7,963 bases of DNA, taken from positions 1 through 7,963 of the forward strand of contig SMWS01000035.1 in NCBI GenBank assembly GCA_004356685.1, read 5' to 3'. The position numbers and the translations under genes are program-made. Under the pieces are notes generated by a model that ran no database searches, had not been told where the DNA came from, and saw only the letters and a program-made list of their open reading frames with translations. Positions 1 through 5,458 of this stretch are shown one piece after another; positions within the stretch are counted from its first letter, which is position 1; each line of letters begins with the position of its first letter. The DNA comes from Deltaproteobacteria bacterium (lineage in GTDB: Bacteria > Desulfobacterota_D > UBA1144 > Nemesobacterales > N074bin48).

Positions 1-414
1 GATGAAGATATCATTGAACACTTAGAGAGGATAAGGGAGCTTCAGGACGAATTTGGAAATTTCTTAGCATTTATCCCCTGGACTTTTAAGCCGAAGAATA
101 CATTTCTCGAAAGAAAGATTCCAAATGAAATCGGGGGCGAAAGATACTTGCGTGTGCTGTCACTTTCAAGGATTTATCTCGATAACTTTAAACACGTTCA
201 GGGTTCGTGGTTTACACAGGGAAAGAAGATGGGCTCTATAACCATGAACTACGGCGCAAGTGACATGGGCGGCACGCTTTATGATGAGAATGTTTTAGGC
301 TGTGCGGAAAATAAGTTGAGAACTACCATTGAAGAGCTTGTGTATATGATAAAAAGCGCAGGCTTCAAACCAGCCCAGAGAGATACCTTTTACAATATAA
401 TTCGGGAATTTTAA
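1..414 (+). CDS. mqnC: Cyclic dehypoxanthinylfutalosine synthase MqnC, C-terminal part
   Basis: This is a radical SAM enzyme of the futalosine pathway of menaquinone synthesis. The family cyclises dehypoxanthinylfutalosine in the cytoplasm. The frame is open from base 1, so the gene starts upstream and only the last 137 residues are seen. The radical SAM CxxxCxxC core must lie outside the window. Visible family signatures are FIPWTFKPKNT near the start, SRIYLDNFKHVQGSWFTQG in the middle, then NYGASDMGGTLYDENV and the closing AGFKPAQRDTFY. The SWFTQG and QRDT segments fit MqnC better than its paralogue MqnE, which usually has a different tail. The stop lies 9 bases from the convergent antitoxin gene, leaving no room for a terminator. 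An internal TTG at 148 is not the start, because the family homology continues upstream of it. Confidence 0.93.
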   Translation, partial: DEDIIEHLERIRELQDEFGNFLAFIPWTFKPKNTFLERKIPNEIGGERYLRVLSLSRIYLDNFKHVQGSWFTQGKKMGSITMNYGASDMGGTLYDENVLGCAENKLRTTIEELVYMIKSAGFKPAQRDTFYNIIREF

Positions 415-423
415 CCTCAATAT

Positions 424-741
424 TCATCTCGCCTCTTTTAGTTTGAATTGTATGCCTTCTTGTTTTTGAAGATGTGCAATAATTTCAAAAATATTTTTTG
501 CAGTTGGATTGCCTTTTGGTCCAAGCATTCTCATTAGGCTTTTCGGAGATTTCTCAGTCAACATACTTAGCTCTTCAAATCCAATCGTAGCATTAATATA
601 ATCACGTAGTATAGCTTTTCCTTCATCTAAATCACCTTCGAGAAGGCTTTCGATGGCTTCTCTAAGCAGTAATGAACGAAAACCAGGGTCATTTTCTACT
701 CTATCTCTTATCGTTTCTTTAAAATCTCTTGTTAAAGGCAT
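424..741 (-). CDS. Antitoxin of a HigBA-like type II module, helix-turn-helix protein
   Basis: This 105-residue protein resembles the small regulators that follow Gp49/RelE-like toxins (the 'addiction module antidote' type). The N-terminal half is predicted helical (LLREAIESLLEGDLDEGKAIL, residues about 25-45). Residues about 54-78 (FEELSMLTEKSPKSLMRMLG) look like a helix-turn-helix, followed by GNPTAKNIFEIIAHL. Family members bind and neutralise the toxin and repress the shared promoter. The ATG lies one base after the toxin stop, with an AGAGGA Shine-Dalgarno inside the toxin 3' end (complement of about 751-757), so the two are cotranscribed with translation probably coupled. The order is toxin first, as in higBA. 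Function is inferred from family and arrangement; activity is untested. Confidence 0.85.
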   Translation of the reverse strand: MPLTRDFKETIRDRVENDPGFRSLLLREAIESLLEGDLDEGKAILRDYINATIGFEELSMLTEKSPKSLMRMLGPKGNPTAKNIFEIIAHLQKQEGIQFKLKEAR

Positions 742-742
742 A

Positions 743-1069
743 TTAAATGGTCCTCTTTCTTCTTTTGTAATCTTTCCAGCAAATTATAGCACTTTCTATA
801 TCTTTTTGCTGTTGCTTCTTTGTACCACCACCTAAAAGAATAACCAGCTTGCTTCCGTCTCTTCCTATGTATACCCTATATCCTGGACCATAATCAATTT
901 TATATTCGTGAACACCCGACTTTAGAAACTTAAGATTTGAAAGATTACCCAGTTCAATTTTTGTAAGTGCTTTTGTTACTTTAACCGCTGCCTGTCCATC
1001 AAGCTTATAAAACCATTTTGCAAAAGAAGAATCGCCATCATCTGTTAAATATTCAACTATTTTTATCAT
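743..1069 (-). CDS. RelE/ParE-superfamily toxin, HigB/Gp49-like
   Basis: This 108-residue protein matches the short RelE-fold toxins often called addiction module killer proteins. The core is GVHEYKIDYGPGYRVYIG (residues 52-69), followed by DGSKLVILLGGGTKKQQQKDIESA. These are the beta strands and basic residues shared by the family. Relatives are ribosome-dependent mRNA interferases or bind other targets. Which applies here cannot be read from the sequence. The gene is intact, starts at ATG 1069 and precedes its antitoxin by one base. No convincing Shine-Dalgarno is visible before the ATG, which may keep toxin translation low. An imperfect palindrome sits six bases upstream of the start codon and could be the autoregulatory operator. 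The C-terminus (KDYKRRKRTI) is strongly basic. Confidence 0.87.
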   Translation of the reverse strand: MIKIVEYLTDDGDSSFAKWFYKLDGQAAVKVTKALTKIELGNLSNLKFLKSGVHEYKIDYGPGYRVYIGRDGSKLVILLGGGTKKQQQKDIESAIICWKDYKRRKRTI

Positions 1070-1075
1070 TTAATG

Positions 1076-1091
1076 GTAACATGTATGCTAC
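1076..1091 (-). promoter_or_regulatory. Candidate TA operator palindrome
   Basis: A 16-base imperfect palindrome with the pattern GTA-N-CAT-NN-ATG-N-TAC (12 of 16 positions symmetric) lies six bases upstream of the toxin ATG. TA antitoxins of this kind normally bind palindromes at their own promoter. The symmetry is seen directly; the operator role is inferred. Confidence 0.4.
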
Positions 1092-1110
1092 TAACTTGAA
1101 AATTATTTTA

Positions 1111-1119
1111 ATAATATCA
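1111..1119 (-). promoter_or_regulatory. Candidate extended -10 of the TA promoter
   Basis: Read on the minus strand this is TGATATTAT, an extended -10 (TG-N-TATTAT). No good -35 box sits 17 bases upstream. Transcription would start near 1104, putting the palindrome at 1076-1091 just inside the leader. The region is AT-rich, so a chance match is possible. Confidence 0.35.
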
Positions 1120-1223
1120 TTAAAAAGTGACCAGCATTAATTAACTAAACTTTTTTAAGCTGAATTGATTTTAGGTCTAACATTATAACATTAAACCAAA
1201 CGCACTGACACTCTCGAAATGTT

Positions 1224-1308
1224 TGTCATTCCCGCATGCTCAAAGCGGGAATCCAGAAAAATAAAATGAAAAAAAATGGATACCCGATTACTGTCCTCGG
1301 GCATGACA
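1224..1308. repeat. Palindromic MITE-like repeat with TGTCAT termini
   Basis: An 85-base element bounded by near-identical inverted ends: TGTCATTCCCGC on the left and, on the opposite strand, TGTCATGCCCGA on the right. Each end forms its own hairpin. TTCCCGC (1229-1235) pairs with GCGGGAA (1245-1251) over a 9-base loop, and CCCGA (1283-1287) pairs with TCGGG (1297-1301) over another 9-base loop. The inner flanks ATCCAG and TGGAT are also complementary. This design matches a widespread class of GTCATTCCCGC...GCGGGAATCC intergenic palindromes. It carries no gene, so any mobility would depend on an enzyme in trans. Confidence 0.7.
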
Positions 1309-1323
1309 TATTGAAGTATTATT

Positions 1324-1345
1324 CTAGGCTGATTTCAGCACCTAG
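1324..1345. repeat. Small inverted repeat, CTAGG/CCTAG arms
   Basis: CTAGG (1324-1328) pairs with CCTAG (1341-1345), with an inner CTG/CAG extension around a four-base loop. It is not followed by a U-tract on either strand, so it does not look like a terminator. It may be part of the repeat cluster. Confidence 0.4.
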
Positions 1346-1352
1346 CTTTTAT

Positions 1353-1372
1353 CCCCTGATATAAATTCAGGG
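1353..1372. repeat. Inverted repeat, CCCTGA/TCAGGG arms
   Basis: CCCTGA (1354-1359) pairs with TCAGGG (1367-1372) across a seven-base AT loop. CCCTGA...TCAGGG hairpins are also a common intergenic repeat type, so this may be the remnant of a second element next to the one at 1224-1308. Confidence 0.45.
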
Positions 1373-1395
1373 TGGCAAGAAGTCAAATAGGTTCA

Positions 1396-1474
1396 GGCTT
1401 TTGTTATGTCGTTATTATTCTTATACCTAGACTAACGTTCCTGTTCATACAATAACAAAATAACAGGAAAAGCC
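1396..1474. repeat. Long imperfect inverted repeat with GGCTTTT ends
   Basis: The left arm 1396-1416 begins GGCTTTTGTTAT. The right arm 1451-1474, read on the other strand, begins GGCTTTTCCTGTTAT. The arms match over about 21 positions apart from a three-base insertion and a short mismatch, and are separated by 34 bases. Just outside the right arm, the minus strand reads AAATGGGGTCTGGC. That resembles the outer edge of REP-like palindromes associated with IS200-type (RAYT) transposases, but I recognise this only loosely. Confidence 0.5.
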
Positions 1475-1512
1475 AGACCCCATTTGCTCCCATGAGATTG
1501 ACATGCCTCTCA

Positions 1513-2529
1513 CTACTCTTCCTCCGATTTAATCTTCTCATATATTGCCCCAAGCTCCGTAACCAGCTCTTTTAGGCCAGTGCCAACATAAGCTGAGATC
1601 AAATGTACCGAATATCCTTTTTTCACAAACTGCTCAGCTATTTCTTTTTGATCGTCTTGCTCAAGTGTATCAATTTTATTAAGAGCTATAAGTGCGGGTT
1701 TTTCCAGAAGATCAGGGGAAAATTTATTTAACTCATTCCTTAAAACATCAAACTGAGCCACTGGGTCTTTGTCCTCCATAGGCGATATATCTATCATATA
1801 AAGGAGAATAGTCGTTCTTTCTATATGCTTTAAAAAGTTTATTCCAAGCCCGGCACCCGTATGCGCTCCTTCAATAAGCCCCGGGATATCGGCGACCACA
1901 AATGTTTTATGCTCCGCGTAGCTTACAACCCCCAGATTAGGAATAAGCGTAGTGAAAGGGTAATCGGCAATCTTGGGTTTTGCCGCAGATATTCTTGATA
2001 TGAGTGTAGATTTACCCGCATTTGGAAATCCAACAATTCCAATATCTGCAAGCAGTTTTAACTCTAATTTAAGATTTTTTTCTTGACCCTCTATACCCTC
2101 TTCAAACTCTCTTGGGGCCTGATTGGTAGAAGTTGCAAACCGGGCGTTTCCCTTTCCACCCTTTCCGCCTTTGACTATAATATACTTTTCACCTTTTTCT
2201 TTGAGGTCATATATTATTTCATCACTATCTGAATATTTAATAATAGTTCCAACAGGAAGCGGAACAACAATATCTTCTCCGTATTTGCCGTGCTGATCTT
2301 TACCCCTGCCGTTTTCTCCCCTGTCTGCCTTATAAATCTTCTTGTATCTAAAGTCCAGGAGCGAATTTATGTTGCTATCAGCCACAAACACTACATTGCC
2401 CCCCTTCCCTCCATCCCCACCACTTGGTCCTCCAAACGGAACATACTTCTCGTGCCTGAAACTCACAGAGCCATCCCCTCCTCTTCCTGCAATAACCTTA
2501 ACTCCTGCTTCATCGATAAATTGGATCAT
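1513..2529 (-). CDS. obg: Obg-family GTPase ObgE/CgtA
   Basis: This 338-residue protein is an essential-type ribosome-associated GTPase linked to 50S maturation and stress control. Residues 1-158 are the glycine-rich Obg fold (AGRGGDGSVSFRHEKYVPFG, GGDGGKGGNV, GGKGGKGNARFATSTNQAPR). The G domain follows: G1 GFPNAGKS at 167-174, switch I DYPFTTLIPNLG at 189-200, G3 DIPGLIEGAHTGAGLG at 214-229, G4 NKID at 284-287 and G5 SAYVGTG at 312-318. There is no C-terminal OCT domain; the protein ends in KIKSEEE, as in many short Gram-negative Obgs. The start is the ATG at 2529, giving the standard MxxFIDEA opening, although no Shine-Dalgarno is evident. The usual rplU-rpmA partners are not adjacent on either side, so it appears to be transcribed alone. 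It is divergent from bamD across 67 bases. Confidence 0.97.
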   Translation of the reverse strand: MIQFIDEAGVKVIAGRGGDGSVSFRHEKYVPFGGPSGGDGGKGGNVVFVADSNINSLLDFRYKKIYKADRGENGRGKDQHGKYGEDIVVPLPVGTIIKYSDSDEIIYDLKEKGEKYIIVKGGKGGKGNARFATSTNQAPREFEEGIEGQEKNLKLELKLLADIGIVGFPNAGKSTLISRISAAKPKIADYPFTTLIPNLGVVSYAEHKTFVVADIPGLIEGAHTGAGLGINFLKHIERTTILLYMIDISPMEDKDPVAQFDVLRNELNKFSPDLLEKPALIALNKIDTLEQDDQKEIAEQFVKKGYSVHLISAYVGTGLKELVTELGAIYEKIKSEEE

Positions 2530-2558
2530 CTAATTTAAAAAGATAAAATATTTAAATC

Positions 2559-2587
2559 TTGACACTACACTGCCTTATTAATAATAT
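2559..2587 (+). promoter_or_regulatory. Candidate sigma70-type promoter of bamD
   Basis: A perfect TTGACA (2559-2564), a 17-base spacer and TAATAT (2582-2587) lie just before the bamD ATG at 2597. Transcription would begin within a few bases of the start codon, so the mRNA would be leaderless or nearly so. This agrees with the absence of a Shine-Dalgarno sequence. Confidence 0.5.
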
Positions 2588-2596
2588 AAAGACCCG

Positions 2597-3370
2597 ATGA
2601 GTAAAATATTACTATTAAATTTAATAACTTTAACATTAATTTTTGGCTGTGGTTCGAAAAAAGAAATTCAGGGCAATAATGCAAAAGCTATGTATGATAA
2701 TGTCGTCGAAGAACTTGCAGCCGAAGAAGGCGGTTTCCCCTGGATATTTTCTGCTACCGACTATGATACAATCAACGAAACTCTAAAAGAAATACAGATA
2801 AGATACACATACAGCCCCTACGCCACGCTTGCTGAGCTCAGGACTGCCGACGCTTATTTCAAAAAAGGGGAATACCAGCAGGCCGCTATAGAATACGAAG
2901 AATTCATTAAAAGACACCCGACTCATAACGGCACCGAGTATGCAACCTTCTTTTTGGGCTTATGCAACTTCAGACTTATTAAAGGACCCGACAGAGATCC
3001 AAAAGGTGCAAGAGAAACTATTAAGTGGTTAAACCAGTATGTGCAGGAATATCCAGAGTCACCACTTCTGCCCAAGGCTATTAAGAATATTAGAGAAACA
3101 ATAGATGTACTTGCAGAAAGAGAAATTTATATTGGAGATTATTATTCCCAAAAGAAAAACTATAAAGCCTCTTCTGAAAGATATAAAACCGTGATAGACC
3201 AATTTCCAGAAACTAAATTTTATGATAAGGCTCTCTATCTTCTTGGAAAATCTTATATAGATTTGAATGAAAATGCGCTTGCTTTATCTGCTTTAAACAG
3301 GGTAATAAATGAATTCCCCAATTCGAAATATAACAATGATGCCACCAAGCTTGCCTCGAGAATTAAATAA
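2597..3370 (+). CDS. bamD: Outer-membrane assembly lipoprotein BamD (YfiO family)
   Basis: This 257-residue lipoprotein belongs to the BAM complex, which inserts beta-barrel proteins into the outer membrane. The signal peptide MSKILLLNLITLTLIFGC has a short basic n-region and a lipobox with the acylated cysteine at position 18. The mature part is a tetratricopeptide-repeat scaffold. The BamD hallmark is seen at about residues 70-110 (YTYSPYATLAELRTADAYF, then GEYQQAAIEYEEFIKRHPTH). Later TPR-like units are at about 117-153, 178-205 and 210-243 (ALSALNRVINEFPNSK). Length is typical. The start is fixed by the signal peptide. The 3' end carries a 24-base tandem triplication (3347-3418) whose first copy encodes the last seven residues KLASRIK. 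A second lipoprotein gene follows and is probably cotranscribed. Confidence 0.93.
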   Translation: MSKILLLNLITLTLIFGCGSKKEIQGNNAKAMYDNVVEELAAEEGGFPWIFSATDYDTINETLKEIQIRYTYSPYATLAELRTADAYFKKGEYQQAAIEYEEFIKRHPTHNGTEYATFFLGLCNFRLIKGPDRDPKGARETIKWLNQYVQEYPESPLLPKAIKNIRETIDVLAEREIYIGDYYSQKKNYKASSERYKTVIDQFPETKFYDKALYLLGKSYIDLNENALALSALNRVINEFPNSKYNNDATKLASRIK

Positions 3371-3418
3371 AACCTTGCCTCAAAAATCAAGTAAATACTT
3401 GCATAAAGAATCGAATAA
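3347..3418 (+). repeat. 24-bp tandem repeat, three degenerate copies of the bamD 3' end
   Basis: Three contiguous 24-base units start at 3347, 3371 and 3395. Read in the bamD frame they give KLASRIK-stop, NLASKIK-stop and ILA-stop-RIE-stop, so every unit ends exactly on TAA. By eye, units 1 and 2 agree at 19 of 24 bases, and unit 3 agrees with each of the others at 17 of 24. Four of the five differences between units 1 and 2 fall at third codon positions. The CTTGC core is invariant and supplies the TTG codons at 3375 and 3399 that may start the next gene in another frame. Confidence 0.75.
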
Positions 3419-3893
3419 TAAGAGGATAAAACTTCGTCCTGCCATCATAGTATTTCCGCTTATACTTTTATTATTCTCATTTTCTTGTGGTGGCAGTCCG
3501 GACAAAGAAGATATAAAGAAAGTGCTTTCAGACCGGCAAAGCGCTTTTGAGAATAAGGATCAAAAACTATACTTGAGCTGTATATCAAAAGATTATAATC
3601 AAAAAACTGAAGATAAAGTTATAGATATTGAAGAAATTAAAAAAAAATTTGAATCAAACACCAAAGTTTTTGATTCTATGAAAATAACAAGAAAAGACAT
3701 TAGCATCTATATGAAGAGCGACAACCTTGCCGAAGTATATCAAAAATCTCTTTTTAAATTAAAGATTGAAGCGGAGTTGAGCACTTATAAAACCGTTGAG
3801 AAAATTGTTTTAGAAAAGAAAAACGGCAGGTGGAAAATTGTAAAAGAGGCTGACATCGATTTATTCAGAGGATTTGTGTTTGGTTCTAAGTAA
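3399..3893 (+). CDS. Putative lipoprotein with NTF2-like (SnoaL/DUF4440-type) domain
   Basis: This small exported protein has unknown function. From the TTG at 3399 it is 164 residues: a basic n-region (KESNNKRIKLR), a hydrophobic stretch (IIVFPLILLLF) and FSFSC with a candidate acylated cysteine at residue 30. That lipobox is imperfect (Phe at -2, Ser at -3), so simple signal cleavage is possible. The mature part alternates helices and strands in the style of NTF2-like folds: DIKKVLSDRQSAFENKD, YLSCISKDY, and a closing KNGRWKIVKEADID. The frame is open further upstream, with ATGs at 3309, 3336 and 3339 inside bamD. An AGGG precedes the 3309 ATG. I prefer 3399 because it gives a normal-length signal peptide and avoids a 62-base overlap with bamD, but the start is uncertain. 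It is probably in one operon with bamD, suggesting an envelope role; no substrate can be assigned. Confidence 0.72.
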   Translation: MHKESNNKRIKLRPAIIVFPLILLLFSFSCGGSPDKEDIKKVLSDRQSAFENKDQKLYLSCISKDYNQKTEDKVIDIEEIKKKFESNTKVFDSMKITRKDISIYMKSDNLAEVYQKSLFKLKIEAELSTYKTVEKIVLEKKNGRWKIVKEADIDLFRGFVFGSK

Positions 3894-3896
3894 TAC

Positions 3897-4259
3897 TCAT
3901 AAACCAAACTGTTTTTCTACTTTTTCCTGTTCTTCTTTGCAGTTAATACACAGAATTGTTTCAGGCCTTGCCTTGAGCCTGCTTTCAGAAATTTCTTCAC
4001 CACATTCATCACAAACCCCATAAGATCCATCTTCAGTTCTTTGTATTGCCTTCTTAATCTTTTGAATCAGCTTTCGTTCCCTGTCTCTTTTACGAAGCTC
4101 TATGCTCCTGTTAGATTCAGACATTGCCCTATCAATAGGATCGGGAAAAGAATCATCCCCCTTGCTCATGGTATCAAGAGTCTCTCCTGCGCTTCCCACA
4201 AGATTATCCACCCGTTGTAGTAACAAGTCTTTATAAAGCTTTAATTCTTTTGCTTTCAT
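3897..4259 (-). CDS. dksA: RNA polymerase-binding transcription factor DksA
   Basis: This 120-residue protein binds the RNA polymerase secondary channel and, with ppGpp in well-studied relatives, tunes stable-RNA and amino-acid promoters. The coiled coil spans about residues 1-77. Its tip carries FPDPIDRA, in which D40, D43 and A45 match the functional DxxDxA motif of DksA. The region RSIELRKRDRERKLIQKI is very close to the E. coli DksA segment. The zinc finger uses Cys83, Cys86, Cys104 and Cys107 (VCDEC...LCINC). It is shorter than E. coli DksA at the N-terminus. Translation starts at ATG 4259 with a weak GGAAA upstream. The gene converges on the lipoprotein gene with three bases between stop codons and is divergent from mtnA. 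Confidence 0.93.
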   Translation of the reverse strand: MKAKELKLYKDLLLQRVDNLVGSAGETLDTMSKGDDSFPDPIDRAMSESNRSIELRKRDRERKLIQKIKKAIQRTEDGSYGVCDECGEEISESRLKARPETILCINCKEEQEKVEKQFGL

Positions 4260-4300
4260 AAAATTTCCAAAAATAATAATTTATAAAATGAGTCTATCGA

Positions 4301-4328
4301 TTTATATTTGTTAGTCAATTATTGACAA
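4301..4328 (-). promoter_or_regulatory. Candidate dksA promoter
   Basis: On the minus strand TTGTCA (4328-4323), a 16-base spacer and TATAAA (4306-4301) form a plausible sigma70-type promoter. The start would be near 4294, leaving a leader of about 35 bases. The -35 box overlaps that of the divergent mtnA promoter almost completely. Confidence 0.5.
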
Positions 4329-4350
4329 TACTATTTTTTCTTGATATTAA
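4322..4350 (+). promoter_or_regulatory. Candidate mtnA promoter with extended -10
   Basis: A perfect TTGACA (4322-4327), a 17-base spacer and TATTAA (4345-4350) preceded by TG at the extended -10 position. The start would be near 4357, with a leader of about 60 bases. A second TATAAT at 4376-4381 with a poor -35 is an alternative. No riboswitch-like structure is evident in the leader. Confidence 0.55.
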
Positions 4351-4405
4351 CACTGAAAACCTTCTAACGATTCTATATAATTTATAAGCTTAGAGGCAAT
4401 TAAAT

Positions 4406-4410
4406 AGGAG
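4406..4410 (+). promoter_or_regulatory. mtnA Shine-Dalgarno that fixes a TTG start
   Basis: AGGAG ends seven bases before the TTG at 4418. It supports translation from this non-ATG codon, which gives the expected short N-terminus before the first conserved MtnA segment. Confidence 0.75.
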
Positions 4411-4417
4411 CTGCAAT

Positions 4418-5458
4418 TTGAACAAATTTAAAACTATTGAGTGGAAAGAGGACCATGTACTGATGCTCGATCAAAGGAAACTTCCAACTGAAGAAACCTA
4501 TATAGAGTGTAAAACATCTGCCCATGTTGCAAAGGCGATTAAGCAAATGGTAATAAGGGGCGCACCCGCGATAGGAGTGGCTGCCGCTATGGGTATTGCG
4601 CTTGGGGCAAAAAAGATAAAAACCAAAAATAAAAAAATATTCTTTGAAAAATTAGAAAACATATGCAATGAATTATCAAAGACCCGCCCAACTGCGGTTA
4701 ACCTTTTTTGGGCTGTAAAAAGAATGAACAACCTTGCCCAGTCTCTAAAAGATTTAGAAATTGAGCAAATTGTTTCAAACCTTATTAGTGAAGCCAGGCT
4801 AATCTATGAACAGGACATCCAAATATGTAAAAATATTGGAAAAATGGGAGCAAACCTCATTAAGAAAGGAAATAATGTTCTTACCCACTGTAATGCAGGC
4901 GCTCTTGCCACAGCCGGTTATGGTACTGCTCTTGGAGTTTTAAGGGCCGCAACCGAGCAGGGGAAAAATATCCATGTTTATTCTACTGAAACTAGGCCGT
5001 TTTTTCAGGGATCACGACTCACAGCATGGGAATTAAAAAAAGATAATATTCCAGTTACTATCATCACCGACAGCATGGCAGGGCATGTGATGAGCACCAA
5101 GCATATAGACGCTGTAATTGTGGGCGCTGACAGGATCGCTGCAAACGGAGACGTAGCCAATAAGATTGGGACCTTTTCACTCTCAGTCCTAGCAAAGCAT
5201 CATAAGATTCCATTTTATGTTGCAGCACCACTTTCAACAATCGATATGAATTGCCCTTCTGGAGACAAAATTCCAATTGAACAAAGAGATCCAAAAGAAA
5301 TAAGTACTATTAAAGGAAAGAGGATAGCAGCAGACACAGATATTTATAACCCGGCATTCGATATAACGCCAGGCAGGAATATAGATTCAATTATTACAGA
5401 GAGAGGGGTTTTGAAACCACCTTATAAAACGACAATTTCAAAAATAATGAAGAATTAA
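4418..5458 (+). CDS. mtnA: S-methyl-5-thioribose-1-phosphate isomerase MtnA
   Basis: This 346-residue enzyme of the methionine salvage pathway converts methylthioribose-1-phosphate to methylthioribulose-1-phosphate in the cytosol. It belongs to the eIF2B-related aldose isomerase family. Signatures are RGAPAIG at 47-53, RPTAVNLFWA at 90-99, THCNAGALATAGYGTALG at 156-173, TETRPFFQGSRLTAWEL at 190-206 and VGADRIAANGDVANKIGT at 235-252. Cys158 and Asp238 correspond to the catalytic cysteine and aspartate of the family. The tail YNPAFDITP is also typical. Length is normal. It starts at TTG with a good AGGAG. No other methionine-salvage gene is adjacent, so it appears monocistronic. Its TAA overlaps the stop of the convergent DksA-like gene in a shared TTAA. 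Confidence 0.96.
   Translation: MNKFKTIEWKEDHVLMLDQRKLPTEETYIECKTSAHVAKAIKQMVIRGAPAIGVAAAMGIALGAKKIKTKNKKIFFEKLENICNELSKTRPTAVNLFWAVKRMNNLAQSLKDLEIEQIVSNLISEARLIYEQDIQICKNIGKMGANLIKKGNNVLTHCNAGALATAGYGTALGVLRAATEQGKNIHVYSTETRPFFQGSRLTAWELKKDNIPVTIITDSMAGHVMSTKHIDAVIVGADRIAANGDVANKIGTFSLSVLAKHHKIPFYVAAPLSTIDMNCPSGDKIPIEQRDPKEISTIKGKRIAADTDIYNPAFDITPGRNIDSIITERGVLKPPYKTTISKIMKN

Larger units (their letters stand above)
1070..1512. other. Gene-free repeat-rich spacer
   Basis: No coding frame with family resemblance is visible on either strand over these 443 bases. The part next to the toxin gene holds its candidate promoter and operator. The remainder (about 1224-1474) contains four separate inverted repeats, listed individually. 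None is a typical GC-rich hairpin with a following U-tract on the strand that would terminate obg, so the obg 3' end is not marked by a clear intrinsic terminator. Confidence 0.7.

Noticed and set aside
653..835. Plus-strand open frame of 60 codons across the toxin-antitoxin junction
   Set aside because: It is antisense to both TA genes, with a hydrophobic composition arising from the complementary strand and no ribosome-binding site.
2290..2538. Two plus-strand open frames opposite the Obg domain
   Set aside because: The glycine-rich Obg repeats give proline- and serine-rich open frames on the other strand. The obg gene on the minus strand is certain.
3309..3398. Upstream extension of the second lipoprotein into bamD
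   Set aside because: Starting at 3309 would overlap bamD by 62 bases and put 59 residues before the candidate lipobox cysteine. The extension encodes bamD sequence and its tandem repeat in another frame. It is kept as an alternative because an AGGG precedes the ATG.
4998..5294. Minus-strand open frame opposite the mtnA catalytic region
   Set aside because: It is a shadow of mtnA; the plus-strand product has all family motifs.
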